Shown here: positions 1 to 10,608 of the stretch, in pieces
How positions within the stretch are numbered: position 1 is the first letter of the stretch
How the letters are laid out: every line of letters begins with the position of its first letter
Assembly (NCBI GenBank): GCA_021029095.1
Contig: JAJOHG010000078.1
Span: forward strand, 1-64,000
DNA: 64,000 nt
Source of the DNA: Phellopilus nigrolimitatus
Taxonomy: Eukaryota; Basidiomycota; Agaricomycetes; Hymenochaetales; Hymenochaetaceae
Direction: 5' to 3'
Position numbers and translations under genes: made by a program
The notes under the pieces: model-generated
What the model was told of the DNA's origin: nothing
The model's input: only the letters and a program-made list of their open reading frames with translations
The model's database searches: none

Positions 1-246
1 GTCATTGTAACTTCAGATTCAGAACGGACTGTGCTTTTCACACTTCAGGCACCCCCCTATGGAAGACCTATTAGGTAGGACTGACCCATAGGGAGTAGCC
101 ACCTAGGAGGTCCTGTTTGGTTATGTGAATCCCATGACTGATGGGCGTGCCCAAAACCTTGGGCATGCCCAAACATATGGGAATGACCAAATTTGGGCAT
201 GACCATTTTGCTGGGCACGCCCAAAATTGTAAAAAAATTAAAATTA

Positions 247-322
247 TGCCACCAGCATGAATTGAACTACAACCCTTAACTTACCAACCAACAACCACTC
301 TTAACAAACTGAGCCACCACAC
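247..322 (-). repeat. tRNA-like segment inside the left terminal repeat
   Basis: Read on the minus strand, this stretch has a box-A-like TGGCTCAGTTTGTTAAGAG and, about 35 bases on, a box-B-like TAGTTCAATTC. This is the spacing of a tRNA internal promoter. It is a degenerate tRNA-derived sequence, not a functional tRNA gene, because the stems do not pair convincingly. It lies at the inner border of the left inverted repeat. Confidence 0.5.
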
Positions 323-1390
323 TTTTTCTAACATTCCTATACTTGTTTATATATAGGTTATCTACCCTATTTCTTTTTACCTTTGTCCACACAAAAAAAG
401 GCATAACAAAGGTATTTTTTGTCAAAGCACCCCTTTGACAAGCCTTTCTTGTAGGATAACAGTGTGTAAAGAATGTATAAGTATATGTAAGGGAAAAGGC
501 ACAATGAAGTTAAAAACTCATTTGGAAACCACTGCGAGGTGGAAACACTAGAGACAAAATGGGAACAAAAACTGTGTTTGAGACAGTAAGAGATCATAGT
601 ATACATGTGTTTGCTAAAGTACATACCTGTGTTCAAGACAGTAAGAGATAAAGTCCCGAGACACAGGCGAGAGCATGCCCAAAGAAGGCACACAGTCACA
701 TGACTAAGGAGAGAGAAAGAAAGAAAGAAGAAAAGAAAGGGTCCGCAACGCACCTATATACACCTACGTGTCGTCATCAGGGAAGGTAGTAACTACTAAC
801 CAGGAGGTTACACATTTGAATGGAACTGTACAAAAGTGCAGGGCATACTGTGAGTTGTCTCCAATTGCAATGATTAGGGCATACCACGAGTCCACTCGTG
901 GGTTGACCCGGACCCGTTGGCAGGTCACCCGCGACGAAAAATCTTCGACCTGGACCCGGCTTGACCTGGATCCATAGAGACTCGGATCTGCGGGTCCTCA
1001 GAAACCCGTGGGTACAGGTCAAGCGGGTCGGCGGGTTAGTATATGGTTCTTCACGGGTTTTTGTACCATTTTGCATCACTTGTAAAAATTGATTAGACAA
1101 ACTACACAAAAAAGCTCTATGAGCTAACCCTCCACCTCTACCTCTTTATCCCCATCCTTCTCCTTTGTCTTGACACATTTTGGCTTTTCGTGGTATGCCC
1201 TAGCAATGATCTTATATTCAAGACCAAATCAAGCTTGGAGAGCACAAGATTAAATCCATAACTGCAAAAAGGGTACAGGAGACCCAAGTCCCCATGACAG
1301 CAGATATTCTGGTTAAGTCAAATTGATTTGAGCCCTAATTTGGTTGGTAGATAGCCTATATATACACATCTATAATAGTAATGTAAAGAA

Positions 1391-1465
1391 GCGGTGTGAC
1401 CCAGTTGGTAAAAGTGTTGGTGTTTAGTAAGCAGAAGGGTAGTAGTTCAATTCGTGGTGGTGGCA
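1391..1465 (+). repeat. tRNA-like segment inside the right terminal repeat
   Basis: This is the mirror partner of the left tRNA-like segment. It has box-A-like TGACCCAGTTGGTAAAAG and box-B-like TAGTTCAATTCG at tRNA-like spacing and looks slightly better preserved than the left copy. No acceptor-stem pairing is clear, so it is a tRNA-derived relic carried by the transposon arm. Confidence 0.5.
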
Positions 1466-1782
1466 TAACTTAATTTTTTTACAATTTTGGGCGTGCCCAG
1501 CAAAATGGGCATGCCCAAATTTGGTCATTCCCATATGTTTGGGCATGCCCAAGGTTTTGGGCACGCCCATCAGCCATGGGATTCATATAACCAAACAGGA
1601 CCTCCTAGATGGCTACTCCCTATGGGCCAGTCCTACCTAATAGGTCCTTGGTAAGGGGGTGCCTGAAGTGCTTTTCAAGTGTATTGGATAGCACAAGGAC
1701 AGCGGAGTGATTTTTTCACCGAGCGTGGGACCATGCACGTGATCACGCACGTGACATTTGCCGCTGCAAGACGCAGCACTTT

Positions 1783-2055
1783 CGTAGAGTACTGCTTGTC
1801 GATGGAAATGCTATATCGTAAATAATGATATGACGAGGTGCAATTGGAATTCGAGTCTAGCTGATATTTCCAATAATATTCCTTGGCATCGAGCGTCTGC
1901 CCTCTTCAAAGCTCAAACACATCATTCCCCATCTAATTGCCCTCCGCAGCTAACAAGTTTACAGGTAGCGTTTGATCAAAATCGCGTTTTCTTCTATTCT
2001 CTTACATGCTCATGCGAAACCGATCTGAGTAAATATCTGCCCCTACTTATGGCTA
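1783..2055 (+). repeat. Left arm of inverted repeat pair (partner 4212-4470)
   Basis: The reverse complement of this block matches 4212-4470 over about 260 bp at high identity. The shared outer end is AGTACTGCTTGTCGA (with CGTAG outside it in this pair). A third, more divergent copy lies at 63770-63967 and ends at the same AGTACT border. The arms enclose a 2.1-kb segment holding the small gene at 2563-3237. No clear target-site duplication was seen, so whether this is one transposon or two facing copies of a repeat is open. Confidence 0.75.
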
Positions 2056-2562
2056 GCGGCACTTTCAGTTTCGTAAAGGCGGTGCCGCGGGCCGTAGGTT
2101 CTCAAAGCACTCGGATCACAAGCTCACAAAAGCAGCTGTAAGGACAAAGTAAAAAATTTGAGAATCGACTTGCAGCGGCCCATCTGTCAATCTGGCGCCA
2201 ATCACCGTGTCTCGGACACTCTCAAATGTTCTACTCATTTGTCAAATAGCACGAACAGACCGTCTGAAGACGAGACGCGGGATAAAGAGGGGCTAGAGGC
2301 TATTTCAACATGTATACGCCATATCTGAACCTAAAACTTCCGTTGGACACTTGACCTAGTCCGTTCCCGTCCTTCCGGATAGCCGATGACTAGGTGCATG
2401 CTATTGGGGCAACATGGATGCCCATCTGATTGTTTTCGTAGGGTACAGCACAGCGCATTGTTGATCGCTGTAATTACTATTGGTACATTGCGTTTTCGTG
2501 GAATCGACCACTCATGCATTTCCTGTCGAGAATAGAAATTAGATGTAAAATGATGATCGGCT

Positions 2563-3237
2563 TCATGGCTTCATACCGCCAGCGTCCTTCTCCTGCGGGC
2601 CCTCGTCCCTTTCGGGCGAGTCCCTAAGAGCGTCCCGCTTCGTGCCTCCATACCGCAGCGTCTGCTCCTTCTGGTCCTTCTTTTCCGTCCCGTTCTCCTC
2701 CGTTTCCACCGGTGGCTGGTACGGCTCGTCCTGGCTGACGGTAGCGTACTCTGCCTGCGGATGCGCGTACTGCTCGTTCGGGCGGTGCGCGGACGCGTTC
2801 TCGCCGTCGACCTGGTGCGTCTTGGACGACGCGGGCGGGCGCGTGTCGACCTCCTTGAAGTAGTGCTCCGCGGTGTGCTGCTCCTTGCGGCGCCCCGCCG
2901 ACGTGTGCAGCCCGCGCTTCGCGTCCACGCCCGCCGCGCCGCGCGCCGCATTCTTCTTCTCCGCCCGCTCGGCGAGCGTGCGCGACGGCAGCTCGGGCTC
3001 AGGCGCGGCGTTCCCCGCGCCGCGATCGCGGCCCGCCTCGCCGCCCTGCGGCGACGCGGCGTGCTTCAGGTGCGCGTTCTGCTCGCCGTGCGTGTATTCG
3101 CGCGGGTGTCGCGCTGCCGCAGGCGCGGTGCCGCGCGTCTTGTCTGGCGGCATTAAGGGGTGCGGCGAGGTGTGGAAAGCGCGCGCGAGCGAAAGACGGG
3201 CGGTGGATGATTTTCTGAGGGCGTGCGTCACGTACAT
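2563..3237 (-). CDS. Predicted mitochondrial hypothetical protein (224 aa)
   Basis: This is a single-exon reading frame of unusually high GC. The N-terminus (MYVTHALRKSSTARLSLARAF followed by HTSP) is rich in Arg, Ser and Ala, lacks acidic residues, and has the R-x-F-H-T-S pattern seen in many fungal mitochondrial presequences. The remainder is hydrophilic, low-complexity and probably disordered, with no recognisable domain. A second LHTSA motif occurs near residue 110. The overlapping GC-rich frames are shadows. The gene sits between the two arms of an inverted repeat (1783-2055 and 4212-4470), so it could have been moved with that repeat. The function is unknown, and mitochondrial targeting is inferred from composition only. 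Confidence 0.55.
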   Translation of the reverse strand: MYVTHALRKSSTARLSLARAFHTSPHPLMPPDKTRGTAPAAARHPREYTHGEQNAHLKHAASPQGGEAGRDRGAGNAAPEPELPSRTLAERAEKKNAARGAAGVDAKRGLHTSAGRRKEQHTAEHYFKEVDTRPPASSKTHQVDGENASAHRPNEQYAHPQAEYATVSQDEPYQPPVETEENGTEKKDQKEQTLRYGGTKRDALRDSPERDEGPQEKDAGGMKP

Positions 3238-4211
3238 GGCGGCGGGTGCTGAAGAGCGATCAGCTTCATTTCAAGGTGATGTCATACGTATGTATGTATG
3301 TAAGTGATGGCGGATGCCGGAACAAAGGCTGCCGCGCCGGATCAAATTCAGATCAAGTCCGGCGCGTCGCCGACGTACGGCCGAGATAAAAGTTGAAGGA
3401 AACTCGTCTTTCGAAGGCCAAACGATTTTCTTACTTAGATGCTGACTCGACCACGATAATCTCGCAGTCCAGCATGTATCATACAAATGTGGATGCACTC
3501 AAGACGTCGTTGTTGGCAACTACTGCCATTGTTTTGTGCTTCACTGTCTTCTTGAGACCTCAATCCACTTCCTAACGCAGTTGTACATGTCTGTTTCCAC
3601 TGGCGGTCTCTCCCATTCGCTCCCATGAGTATTGGGAGTATGGAGTACGCGGAATTGTTTGGTTCGGATAGGGAGCTGGCTTCGTATCACGGAAGCTTGC
3701 GCTAGCCAATTTAAGCGTCGTCCCACTCATGTAAAATGGCAGAAGGTCGGCGCTGAGGGATTCCTCAAAAGACGGGCTTGATAGTTGATGAAAATAGTGT
3801 CGAGTTCTGGAAGGTATATATCCGCCACTCAAGGATACTCTGACGAAATGCTTACTCGAGGTTTCGTTGGTGTCGAGCCTGAGTAGAATCTAGTGGACTT
3901 CTCAGAGAGTTTCTGAGCTCGCGGCCGTTTCGGCCTGTGCCATTGCGTGTTGAATAACAGCTTATCTAGTGATGCCTCTGTTTCGTACTAGAAATAATGC
4001 GCGCCGCTGCACAGAGGTACTTTCTTTGATTCGGAGAGGCAATGACGTCTGATGCTAGCTCAACATCAGCATCAAAAGTAATAATCAAAGCATCATATAC
4101 GCAAGTTTTAGTAAGTTCTATCAAAGCACGCGTGCAATGTAGATCGTGGGCAGTATTAAATTAAGAAATGGTAATAATCAAAAGATGGAAATAGAGTAAA
4201 GTGGTAGGGAG
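3238..4211. other. Intergenic, no gene seen
   Basis: About 1 kb between the small mitochondrial-type gene and the right inverted-repeat arm. Only short unsupported reading frames occur. The stretch near 4090-4160 resembles one near 14880-14930 (shared ATATACGCAAGTT, and a CACGC...GTAGAT stretch), which suggests an old dispersed repeat. Confidence 0.5.
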
Positions 4212-4470
4212 TATGGTCGAGGGGTTATTTATTCAGATCGGTTGAGCAATGAGCACGTAAGAGGATAGAAGAAAACGCGACTATGATCAAACGCTACCTG
4301 TAAATTTGTTAGCTGCGGAGGGCAATTAGTGGGGGAATGATGTGTTTGAGCTTTGAAGGGGGCAGATGCGCGCTGCCAAGGAAGATGATTGGAAACATGA
4401 GCTGGACTCGAATTTCAATTGTATCTTAGGATTTTTCTGTAGTGTATCTATCGACAAGCAGTACTCTACG
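4212..4470 (-). repeat. Right arm of inverted repeat pair (partner 1783-2055)
   Basis: Mirror copy of 1783-2055, ending in TCGACAAGCAGTACT plus CTACG. It lies just 3' of the F-box gene that ends at 4523. The copy at 63770-63967 has this orientation. Confidence 0.75.
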
Positions 4471-4522
4471 ATTAATTGAGATCATGCGTCTATCGAACAT
4501 GAATTCGTCGTAATACAAAGCC

Positions 4523-6203
4523 TTAGTCAAAATACTGGATGACTACAGATTTCGCATCCTTCGTCACAAAATAGAGCGCGCCACTGTAGAATTCCACTTT
4601 CGCTTTGGCAGTGTGCGGGATGTCGAGCGTGCGATATTCTAATCTTCCCTCGCCAGAGACGGTAGCGAGCAGCCAGACGGCTCCCGGGACGTCTTCGGGG
4701 AGGGAAGTATTGCGGAACTTGAGTAACATCGAGCTAGCCTGCGAAGGCCGGCTCACGAGGCTTTCCGTGGTATTGTGCGCGCCCAAGATCACAGTCCCCG
4801 GGCGCTCAAGATGCGTGATCGATAGAAGTTGGTTATTTGTCTCGGACTCGGGTATGCCAGTTGTATCTGCAGTGGTCTCTAAGAGGAAAGAGTCCAGTTC
4901 AGAGCACGGTCGAAAAGCTTCTTGGTTGAATAAGTCCACCGACATGGTAATAGTGATGCCTTTTCGCTTTTGTTCCGCTTCTGGCTTCCAATGAAAGGTG
5001 CAGATTGACAGCTTTTCATCAGACCAGGGATGAACGCACGGGATGAGGTAGCTTGCATGGGGAATGTCACGCTCCAGTGTCAGAATCTGTGTCGCACCTG
5101 GCGCGGAAGCACTAGGCCGGATGTTGCGTATGGATGAAAGCTGAAAGGCGATGATTGACTCGTTGCCCTGGCGGCCGAACACGCCAATGATATAGCCATC
5201 TACATGGTGTATATCTTTGCAAAAACACTGTACAGAAGAAAAGAATCAGTCCATTTCATCTAGCCGGCTCTCATAAGATGTGGATACATGCGTTGCGGAT
5301 TATGACAGAGTGGTCTTCTTTCCAGAATGTCACAAGAAGATCATCTGTTGAGCGGGCTGTCCATACGTCGCCACTTAACTTTGCCAATTGTACGCGTCCG
5401 CCCATTATATTAAAATGTTCCTTCTTGTACCTGTAAGGCTCTTCAGCGGTCCTTCCTCCGGGCGGGATTCGGAATATCTCGAGAGTGCTGCTCATCAGTA
5501 AAACATTAGTATGGTATAGTAGTTTGAATGTTCCGTTGACATCGTATTTCTTACCTTTCGCTGGTATCCCCATTAGCAGATTCGCTCACCGCGAGCACAC
5601 GCACGTCGCCGCCCGTTTGCATGTCGTAAGCGAATTTGCGCACGCCCAGCTCCCGCGTATCAGGTGGGGCATCCAGACGGTGACTCCAGACACACTCCCC
5701 GCCCGGTACGGTCCAGCACTGCAAGTCGCCATCAGACCGAGTGCCTAGGAGGAGTGCTCCGCCAGGGAGCAGCTCCACGTCCTTGATATCGCCATATGAT
5801 ACACCGGGTGTACCGTTTGAGTTCACAGAACCAAGACGTATTGTGGTTTCGCGTGTGGGCCGCGTCGGGGCGGGACCGGTGCAATTGAGACGACGCCGGT
5901 GTGCGCACACGACTAGGATGCGTAGTTCTTCCCAGGAGAGGTCGCGGGTGGAAACTTGGCGAGGCAGATTGGGTGCATGGTCTTGATCCAGCGCACAGAG
6001 GTGTTCTAGCCAGATGACTTTGTTGGAGACCACTTCGCGAAGAAACTTGCACGTCTGAAACAAGAATTAGAGAATCGGATTGACAGTCAGACAAACATAT
6101 TGGATACACGCACAGCCTCGAGAGACAGTACTTCCTTTAAGCCTAAAAACGAAGCGATTTCGAACCAGATATCGTTTGGAATTGCAAAAACGTCGAAAGG
6201 CAT
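4523..6203 (-). CDS. F-box protein with beta-rich C-terminal region (498 aa, 4 exons)
   Basis: Exons by eye: 6203-6108, 6054-5555, 5487-5292 and 5227-4523. All junctions keep frame. The N-terminal exon encodes an F-box (IPNDIWFEIASFLGLKEV then LSLEAVRTCKFLREVVSNK), expected to bind Skp1 in an SCF ubiquitin ligase. The rest (about residues 90-498) has propeller-like repeats with alternating hydrophobic strands but no named domain. The family is common in Agaricomycetes. Intron 3 appears to use a GC donor (AAC^GCATGT), while the decayed paralogue at 7150-8197 has GT at the same site. The start was chosen because it opens directly on the F-box. The substrate is unknown. Confidence 0.8.
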
Positions 6204-7082
6204 TGCTGAATGATTCGATGGTCAATATATATAGCAGGGCTTGCATTTTGTATGCCTCACGCAGTTTGCACCAGCCTCGTAACCAGTTATCATGTTGCAG
6301 ATACTCTACGACGAAGGGTGCAAACGTAACTTGGCGCTGGTCAGGAAGCAAAGTTGTCGAGATCGATGGGGTGGGGAATGGCTACGTGGCTAGGTTTGCG
6401 CGGAACAGGAAGCAAAGCGGTCTGGCCGCACGATCATCGAGGCAGGCTCGTAACAGGCACACTCAAAGAGTGGGAAGACCTTCCCCCGCTTCGAGCACGC
6501 GCGTCCTGCGATCTCATTCCTCAGCTTGCCTCTCTTGGTGTTCTGTCCGCTTCTCCCTTCCTCGGTCCCTGGGCAATGCCCTCCGGATTAATCTTCGTAA
6601 GCTTCTGAATCCGCGCTCGAGCACAAGTTGATCTCGAGAGCCTCTGACCGCGTAGCAGGCGCGCGGGACGTTGCAGGAGCAAGGGAACGGCGAGTGGACG
6701 CACGGGAGGTGTTTCGCGGGCGGAGATTCACGGTTAGCTTGTATTCGAGCATGCAATCGGAGGGAGAGGATGTTCGCATACGCGGTCGCGCCCCTCCCTC
6801 TCCCAGCGCGCATGCATTCTTCCGCATGCTCCGAGTCGTTTTCAGCGCGACCGCCCCGCGCGCTCTCAGAACCAGGAGAAAACATCAGTGCCGCCGTAAG
6901 CAGCAGCAGCCATGGCATGTTGTCCGCCGCCCGTCGTGTCGATATGTGCGCTCGTGCATTTCCCCGGTGATGCGCTTGTCCTGACCGCGCACCTGGCCTC
7001 ACGCGTTTCGCGCCCCAGACAGCTTATGTCAGCACAGACGAACAACCCGAGTGTCACGTCCCACGCATGATGTACGCCTTCT
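6204..7082. other. Intergenic between divergent F-box gene and its relic
   Basis: A GC-rich stretch with several overlapping open frames on both strands, none with a recognisable product, consistent start or codon signal. It presumably holds the promoter of the minus-strand F-box gene. Confidence 0.4.
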
Positions 7083-7146
7083 TAGGGACTAGCACGGTAA
7101 GGCTCCATCCGCCATCCGTATCCACGGATAGGCTTTCCCACGGATG
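7083..7146 (+). mobile_element. Terminal fragment of the 34348-type MITE
   Basis: Begins TAGGGACTAGCACGGTA and shares the run ACGGATAGGCTTTCCCACGG with the left end of the MITE at 34348-34864. Only this ~64-bp end is present, and it abuts the 5' break point of the F-box relic that follows. Confidence 0.65.
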
Positions 7147-7149
7147 AAC

Positions 7150-8197
7150 CTCCTGGCTGGAATACCGGCGAAAGGTAAGACATACGGTATTAACTGAACA
7201 CCTAAACTGCTGTGCCATACTGATGATTTACTGCTGATCAGAACTCTCGAGATATTCCAAGTCTCGCCCGAGGAACGTCTGAAGAGCCGCTTTACACGTA
7301 CCAGACAGAACCTGATCCCGTGATGAGATCAGTGGATGTTGCAAGGTTGAGTGGCGACGTATTGGCAGTCTCCATATTGGGAAAGCTTCTCGTGACATTC
7401 TGGAGAGAAGACCGCACCGTCGTAATCCTTGATGTGTGTAACCACATCTCATGAAAGGCGAGAGTTAAAATGGACTGGTTCTTTGCTTTCCGCAGTGTTT
7501 CTTCGAAGACGTACACTTGGTGGATGGCTATATCATTGGCGTGTTACAGCACTATCCGGATAGGTCAATCATTGCCATTTCCCTTTCGTCCATACGTAAC
7601 ATCCGGCCTAGTGCCTCTGGCTCGCGCGTGGCGCAGGTTCTGACTCTCGGGCGTGATATTCCTTATTCCAGCTGCCTCATCCCGCAGACATCGAGACTTT
7701 ACTAAGATAGTGCAAAGTTGTCCATCTGCACCTTCCATTGGAAGCCCGAAGCGGGACGAAAACGAAAAGGCATCCATATCACCTTGTCGGTGGAGATAAA
7801 TGAGAACCATGGTGCTTGTCCTACCGTGGATTCTTTCCTCTTGGATATACCTACAGATACAGCCGGTGTGTCCGAATTTGGGTCAAATGACCACCTTCCA
7901 TCCATCACGCACCTTGAGCGTCCGGGGACTATGATTTTGTATCAACGCCCTAGCTTGTACAGTAACATGAGCCGACCTTCGCAGGCTGGCTCGATGGTGA
8001 TCGAGTTCTACGCTGATTACGAATGGGGAAAACGCCCAAATGAGTGGATACTCGCTACTGTCTCTTGCGGGGAAGAAGTGGCGTGCCGCACACTCGAAAT
8101 GCCGCACGCTCGCAATGCAAAAGTGGAGTTCTACAGCGGAGCACTCTGCTTTGTGATGAAGAATCATAAATCCATTGTCATTCAATACTTTGACTGA
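7150..8197 (+). pseudogene. 5'-truncated, frameshifted paralogue of the F-box gene at 4523-6203
   Basis: Homology to the neighbouring minus-strand gene starts abruptly at the end of its exon 2 (7150-7173) and then follows the same intron pattern: intron to about 7241, exon 3 to 7431 with GT donor GTGTGTAA, and exon 4 from about 7501. The F-box and the N-terminal ~200 residues are missing. At least two frameshifts occur, one in exon 3 between the SPEE and EEPLY segments (about 7270-7285) and one between about 7690 and 7718. The last 159 residues are open and end in IVIQYFD like the intact gene. The truncation point coincides with a transposon end at 7083-7146. No functional product is expected. 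Confidence 0.85.
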
Positions 8198-8657
8198 AGC
8201 TTCGTTGTTGTGTGTATATTGCTATCCTCATGTTTCTCACATCCCATATCGATTTTTCTCTCTTTTGCGTCGCACGGACAAACTCGTTGTTTACTTTTGG
8301 ACTATGATCAGATCATTGTGTCTTTTATGCACGGGACAGCCTCTCACTTCCCCACTATGCTCTGCCTGTTATGCGTGCTCTAGGATGCCAATAACGACGG
8401 ACATTGATCATTGCTCGAGATGACAGGAGTACATTAAGTTTTCAATATAAGTGAATAAAAACACAATGGCGACCATGCAAACCACAAACCAAAGACAGAT
8501 ATTTTGCCAAGACGGAGGTGAAACAAATGTAGTGAGTACAGCAGGACTAGAGCGACGAAAAATACACAAAGCAGATACATGCGTACAGTGAACCCAAAAC
8601 TAAAGAGAAAAAAAACGAGCCGGCCGTGCAGCATGAGCGCGATCACGGGTCTCAGTG
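8198..8657. other. Intergenic, 3' sides of two convergent units
   Basis: Separates the relic (plus) from the membrane-protein gene (minus). It is AT-rich with no recognisable gene and probably contains the 3' UTRs. Confidence 0.4.
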
Positions 8658-9917
8658 CTATGTGCATCGGTGGCGCGGGGACACAGCACCTGAGGAGACC
8701 GAGTCGAAATCTGCGTCCCAGCTGCCTTCGCTAGAGCCCTCACTGGAGTTGTCGCTCAGATCGTCGGGCCTGTCTGGTTCACTGTCGGCTACCGAGGACG
8801 CGTCGCCTGTGTTCCCGGCGGGCTCGAGCGACTCGGTGGAGTCCGAATGGAAAGAGCCGTTTTCGGAGAGCGCCATGGAGTCGGAGAACGGCGAGTTGAA
8901 TTGTGTGTTCTCCGGGGAGAGGAACTCGGTTGGCGGGGACATGGCTGTATTAAAGGAGCTCTCCGAGGACGTCCGTGTGCTGGGCATGGACGGGGCGACG
9001 ACGGTCGGGCTCTCTAAAGTTTGAGATGGTACTTGTAGGAGAGTAGATGACGAAGTCATGTGATTAATTGGATACGCTGGGCTATCCGGAGGTGAAGACT
9101 GTTGAAGAAGCGGCAACGGGGTTAAGCGCCCAGCTTGAGACGCTGGGCTCTCAGACGCCGAGGGCGTGGGTAACTGAACACGCGGCGACATTGCGACAGG
9201 CGAGTCCACGCGCGATGCGTCGAGGGACCTGTGCAGCTGCGTCGGAGACGGCTGCGGAGACAGCTGAGGAGACGTGGAAGCCGACGAGCCTAGGGAGAAC
9301 GGCGAGTTCGGAGATGGCGGAGATGCAGGACGAGGCGCAGGAGCTGGCGGCTCCGGCACATTCCAGGGGTTGTGTGGCTCCGGCGCAGGGAGATCTACGA
9401 CAGCAGGCACCTCTGGTTCGTTCGGGATATCTGCAGACGGCTGTGCATTATATGTAATTAATTTATATCCGATCTTGTAAATGCGAGGAAGCAACCCACC
9501 CCGTCTATCAAAGTAGATTGCGACGATTCATCTGGCTCGACCCACAATCGCCTCCGCCTCGGCTCAGTGCCAGGTGTCACGTCTCTAAAGGTGCGGCTCG
9601 TGCTCGATCTGAAATCACTCAAAGGGATCGACGGGCCAGCACCTGTATCTGGCGTATCGTGGTCATCGTCGCTATCATCGTCGCTATCTCTGTCCTTGTG
9701 TGCGGTATGCGGCGGCGCGGGTTCCCGTTTGCGCGCACCCGCACGTCTTCCATCTGTCTGAGAATCAGAAGAAACCTGTGCTCGTGTATCAAATAAAATT
9801 AATAATGGCCATAAACGTTCGACGTAGAGAGTAATCGGACAGATGTATGCTTACCACTATGAGCACGACGACGATGGCCACGACAATGATGATGCCAAAT
9901 AATATGCGCCCGGGCAT
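8658..9917 (-). CDS. Single-pass membrane protein with Ser/Pro-rich acidic tail (373 aa, 3 exons)
   Basis: Exons 9917-9855, 9775-9500 and 9440-8658 join in phase 0. Residues 5-22 form one very hydrophobic helix (ILFGIIIVVAIVVVLIV), followed by a basic and acid-rich juxtamembrane segment with runs of Asp/Ser (DSDDDSDDD). About 260 residues of Ser/Pro-rich, low-complexity sequence follow (repeated SP, SPPS and SPQ motifs), ending in an acidic stretch. No catalytic domain is visible. The layout suggests a small membrane anchor with a long disordered, probably phosphorylated, cytosolic tail. The start is uncertain: an open frame continues upstream with a further hydrophobic run, so an extra 5' exon or a longer N-terminus is possible. 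The function is not recognised. Confidence 0.6.
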
Positions 9918-10608
9918 CGTTTCGGACACTAGAAAGACGACAAGTAGAGTGATCCAACTAGTAGTGGTTGGAGGAAAACGTGTAGCAGCACTGCAGGACA
10001 CATATAGCACGTTCAAGCTCCGCTCCCTTTCGGGATGTATGCACTTATTCAGACTCTGCATGCATAAATTCGCATCTAGCTGGACAAATTTCAAACATCA
10101 CAGAAGTTGTATAAGGATGGGCGCCTCGTTTTCCGATGAATTGGGAAGAGGATCTGTCAGCATCTGACAGCCAATAGGAAGGACGCAATCAATGGGATCA
10201 ATTTGTCAACGTAACCGGCATGAGCGGCAAACTCATCAGACTCGGCTAAGCCCACCGTATTTGGTTATGTATACACTGGGAATTCATTTCAGCAACTTGC
10301 CAAAAAAAAAAAAGACATTCAGAAATCGCGACCGCCATCGTTAAATGAGATTGCTGTGGTTTGTTGAAGCGTGAAACAAAGGAGTAGAAAGTAATACGAT
10401 AGACGAGTCTAAGACGACAGTAAAAGTCAGAAATGAGTCAGCTTCAAAAAAATTCGCGTTTTGGTTGGCGTCGTGACTCGTCGCGTCGGTGACACCACGC
10501 GTTGCCTCCGGCCTTTGCCTCGCACGGCCTGTCCCCGCCGACAACGACAGCCAGCGAACGGGACCATCGGGAAATGTGCAGCGGCTAGCGAACCTGCCTG
10601 GAGCCGTC
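9918..10608. other. Divergent promoter region
   Basis: Lies between two genes transcribed away from each other. It includes an A12 run near 10303. No gene is seen apart from the possible upstream extension of the minus-strand membrane-protein gene. Confidence 0.4.

Larger units (their letters stand above)
41..1670. mobile_element. Non-autonomous DNA transposon with ~280-bp terminal inverted repeats
   Basis: The sequence starting CACTTCAGGCACCCCC at 41 is repeated in inverted orientation ending at 1670, and the similarity continues inward for about 280 bp on each side (41-322 and 1391-1670). The element is flanked by the direct repeat CTTTTCA (34-40 and 1671-1677), which extends to GTGCTTTTCA if three bases of the terminus are counted. 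The arms contain several near-palindromes of the form GGGCATGCCC. The ~1.06-kb interior has no credible coding region and no transposase. Long terminal repeats with a 7-10 bp target duplication resemble Mutator-like elements, but the superfamily cannot be settled without a transposase. Confidence 0.85.

Noticed and set aside
367..753. 128-codon minus-strand frame inside the first transposon
   Set aside because: Low-complexity Phe/Ser/Leu-rich translation of AT-rich DNA, with no similarity to a transposase or other family.
1391..1465. Functional tRNA gene
   Set aside because: Internal-promoter-like boxes are present but the acceptor and anticodon stems do not pair well, and the sequence is part of a transposon arm.
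2571..3307. Several long GC-rich frames on both strands over the small mitochondrial-type gene
   Set aside because: Arg/Ala-rich shadows of the 2563-3237 frame. Only that frame has a presequence-like start and balanced composition.
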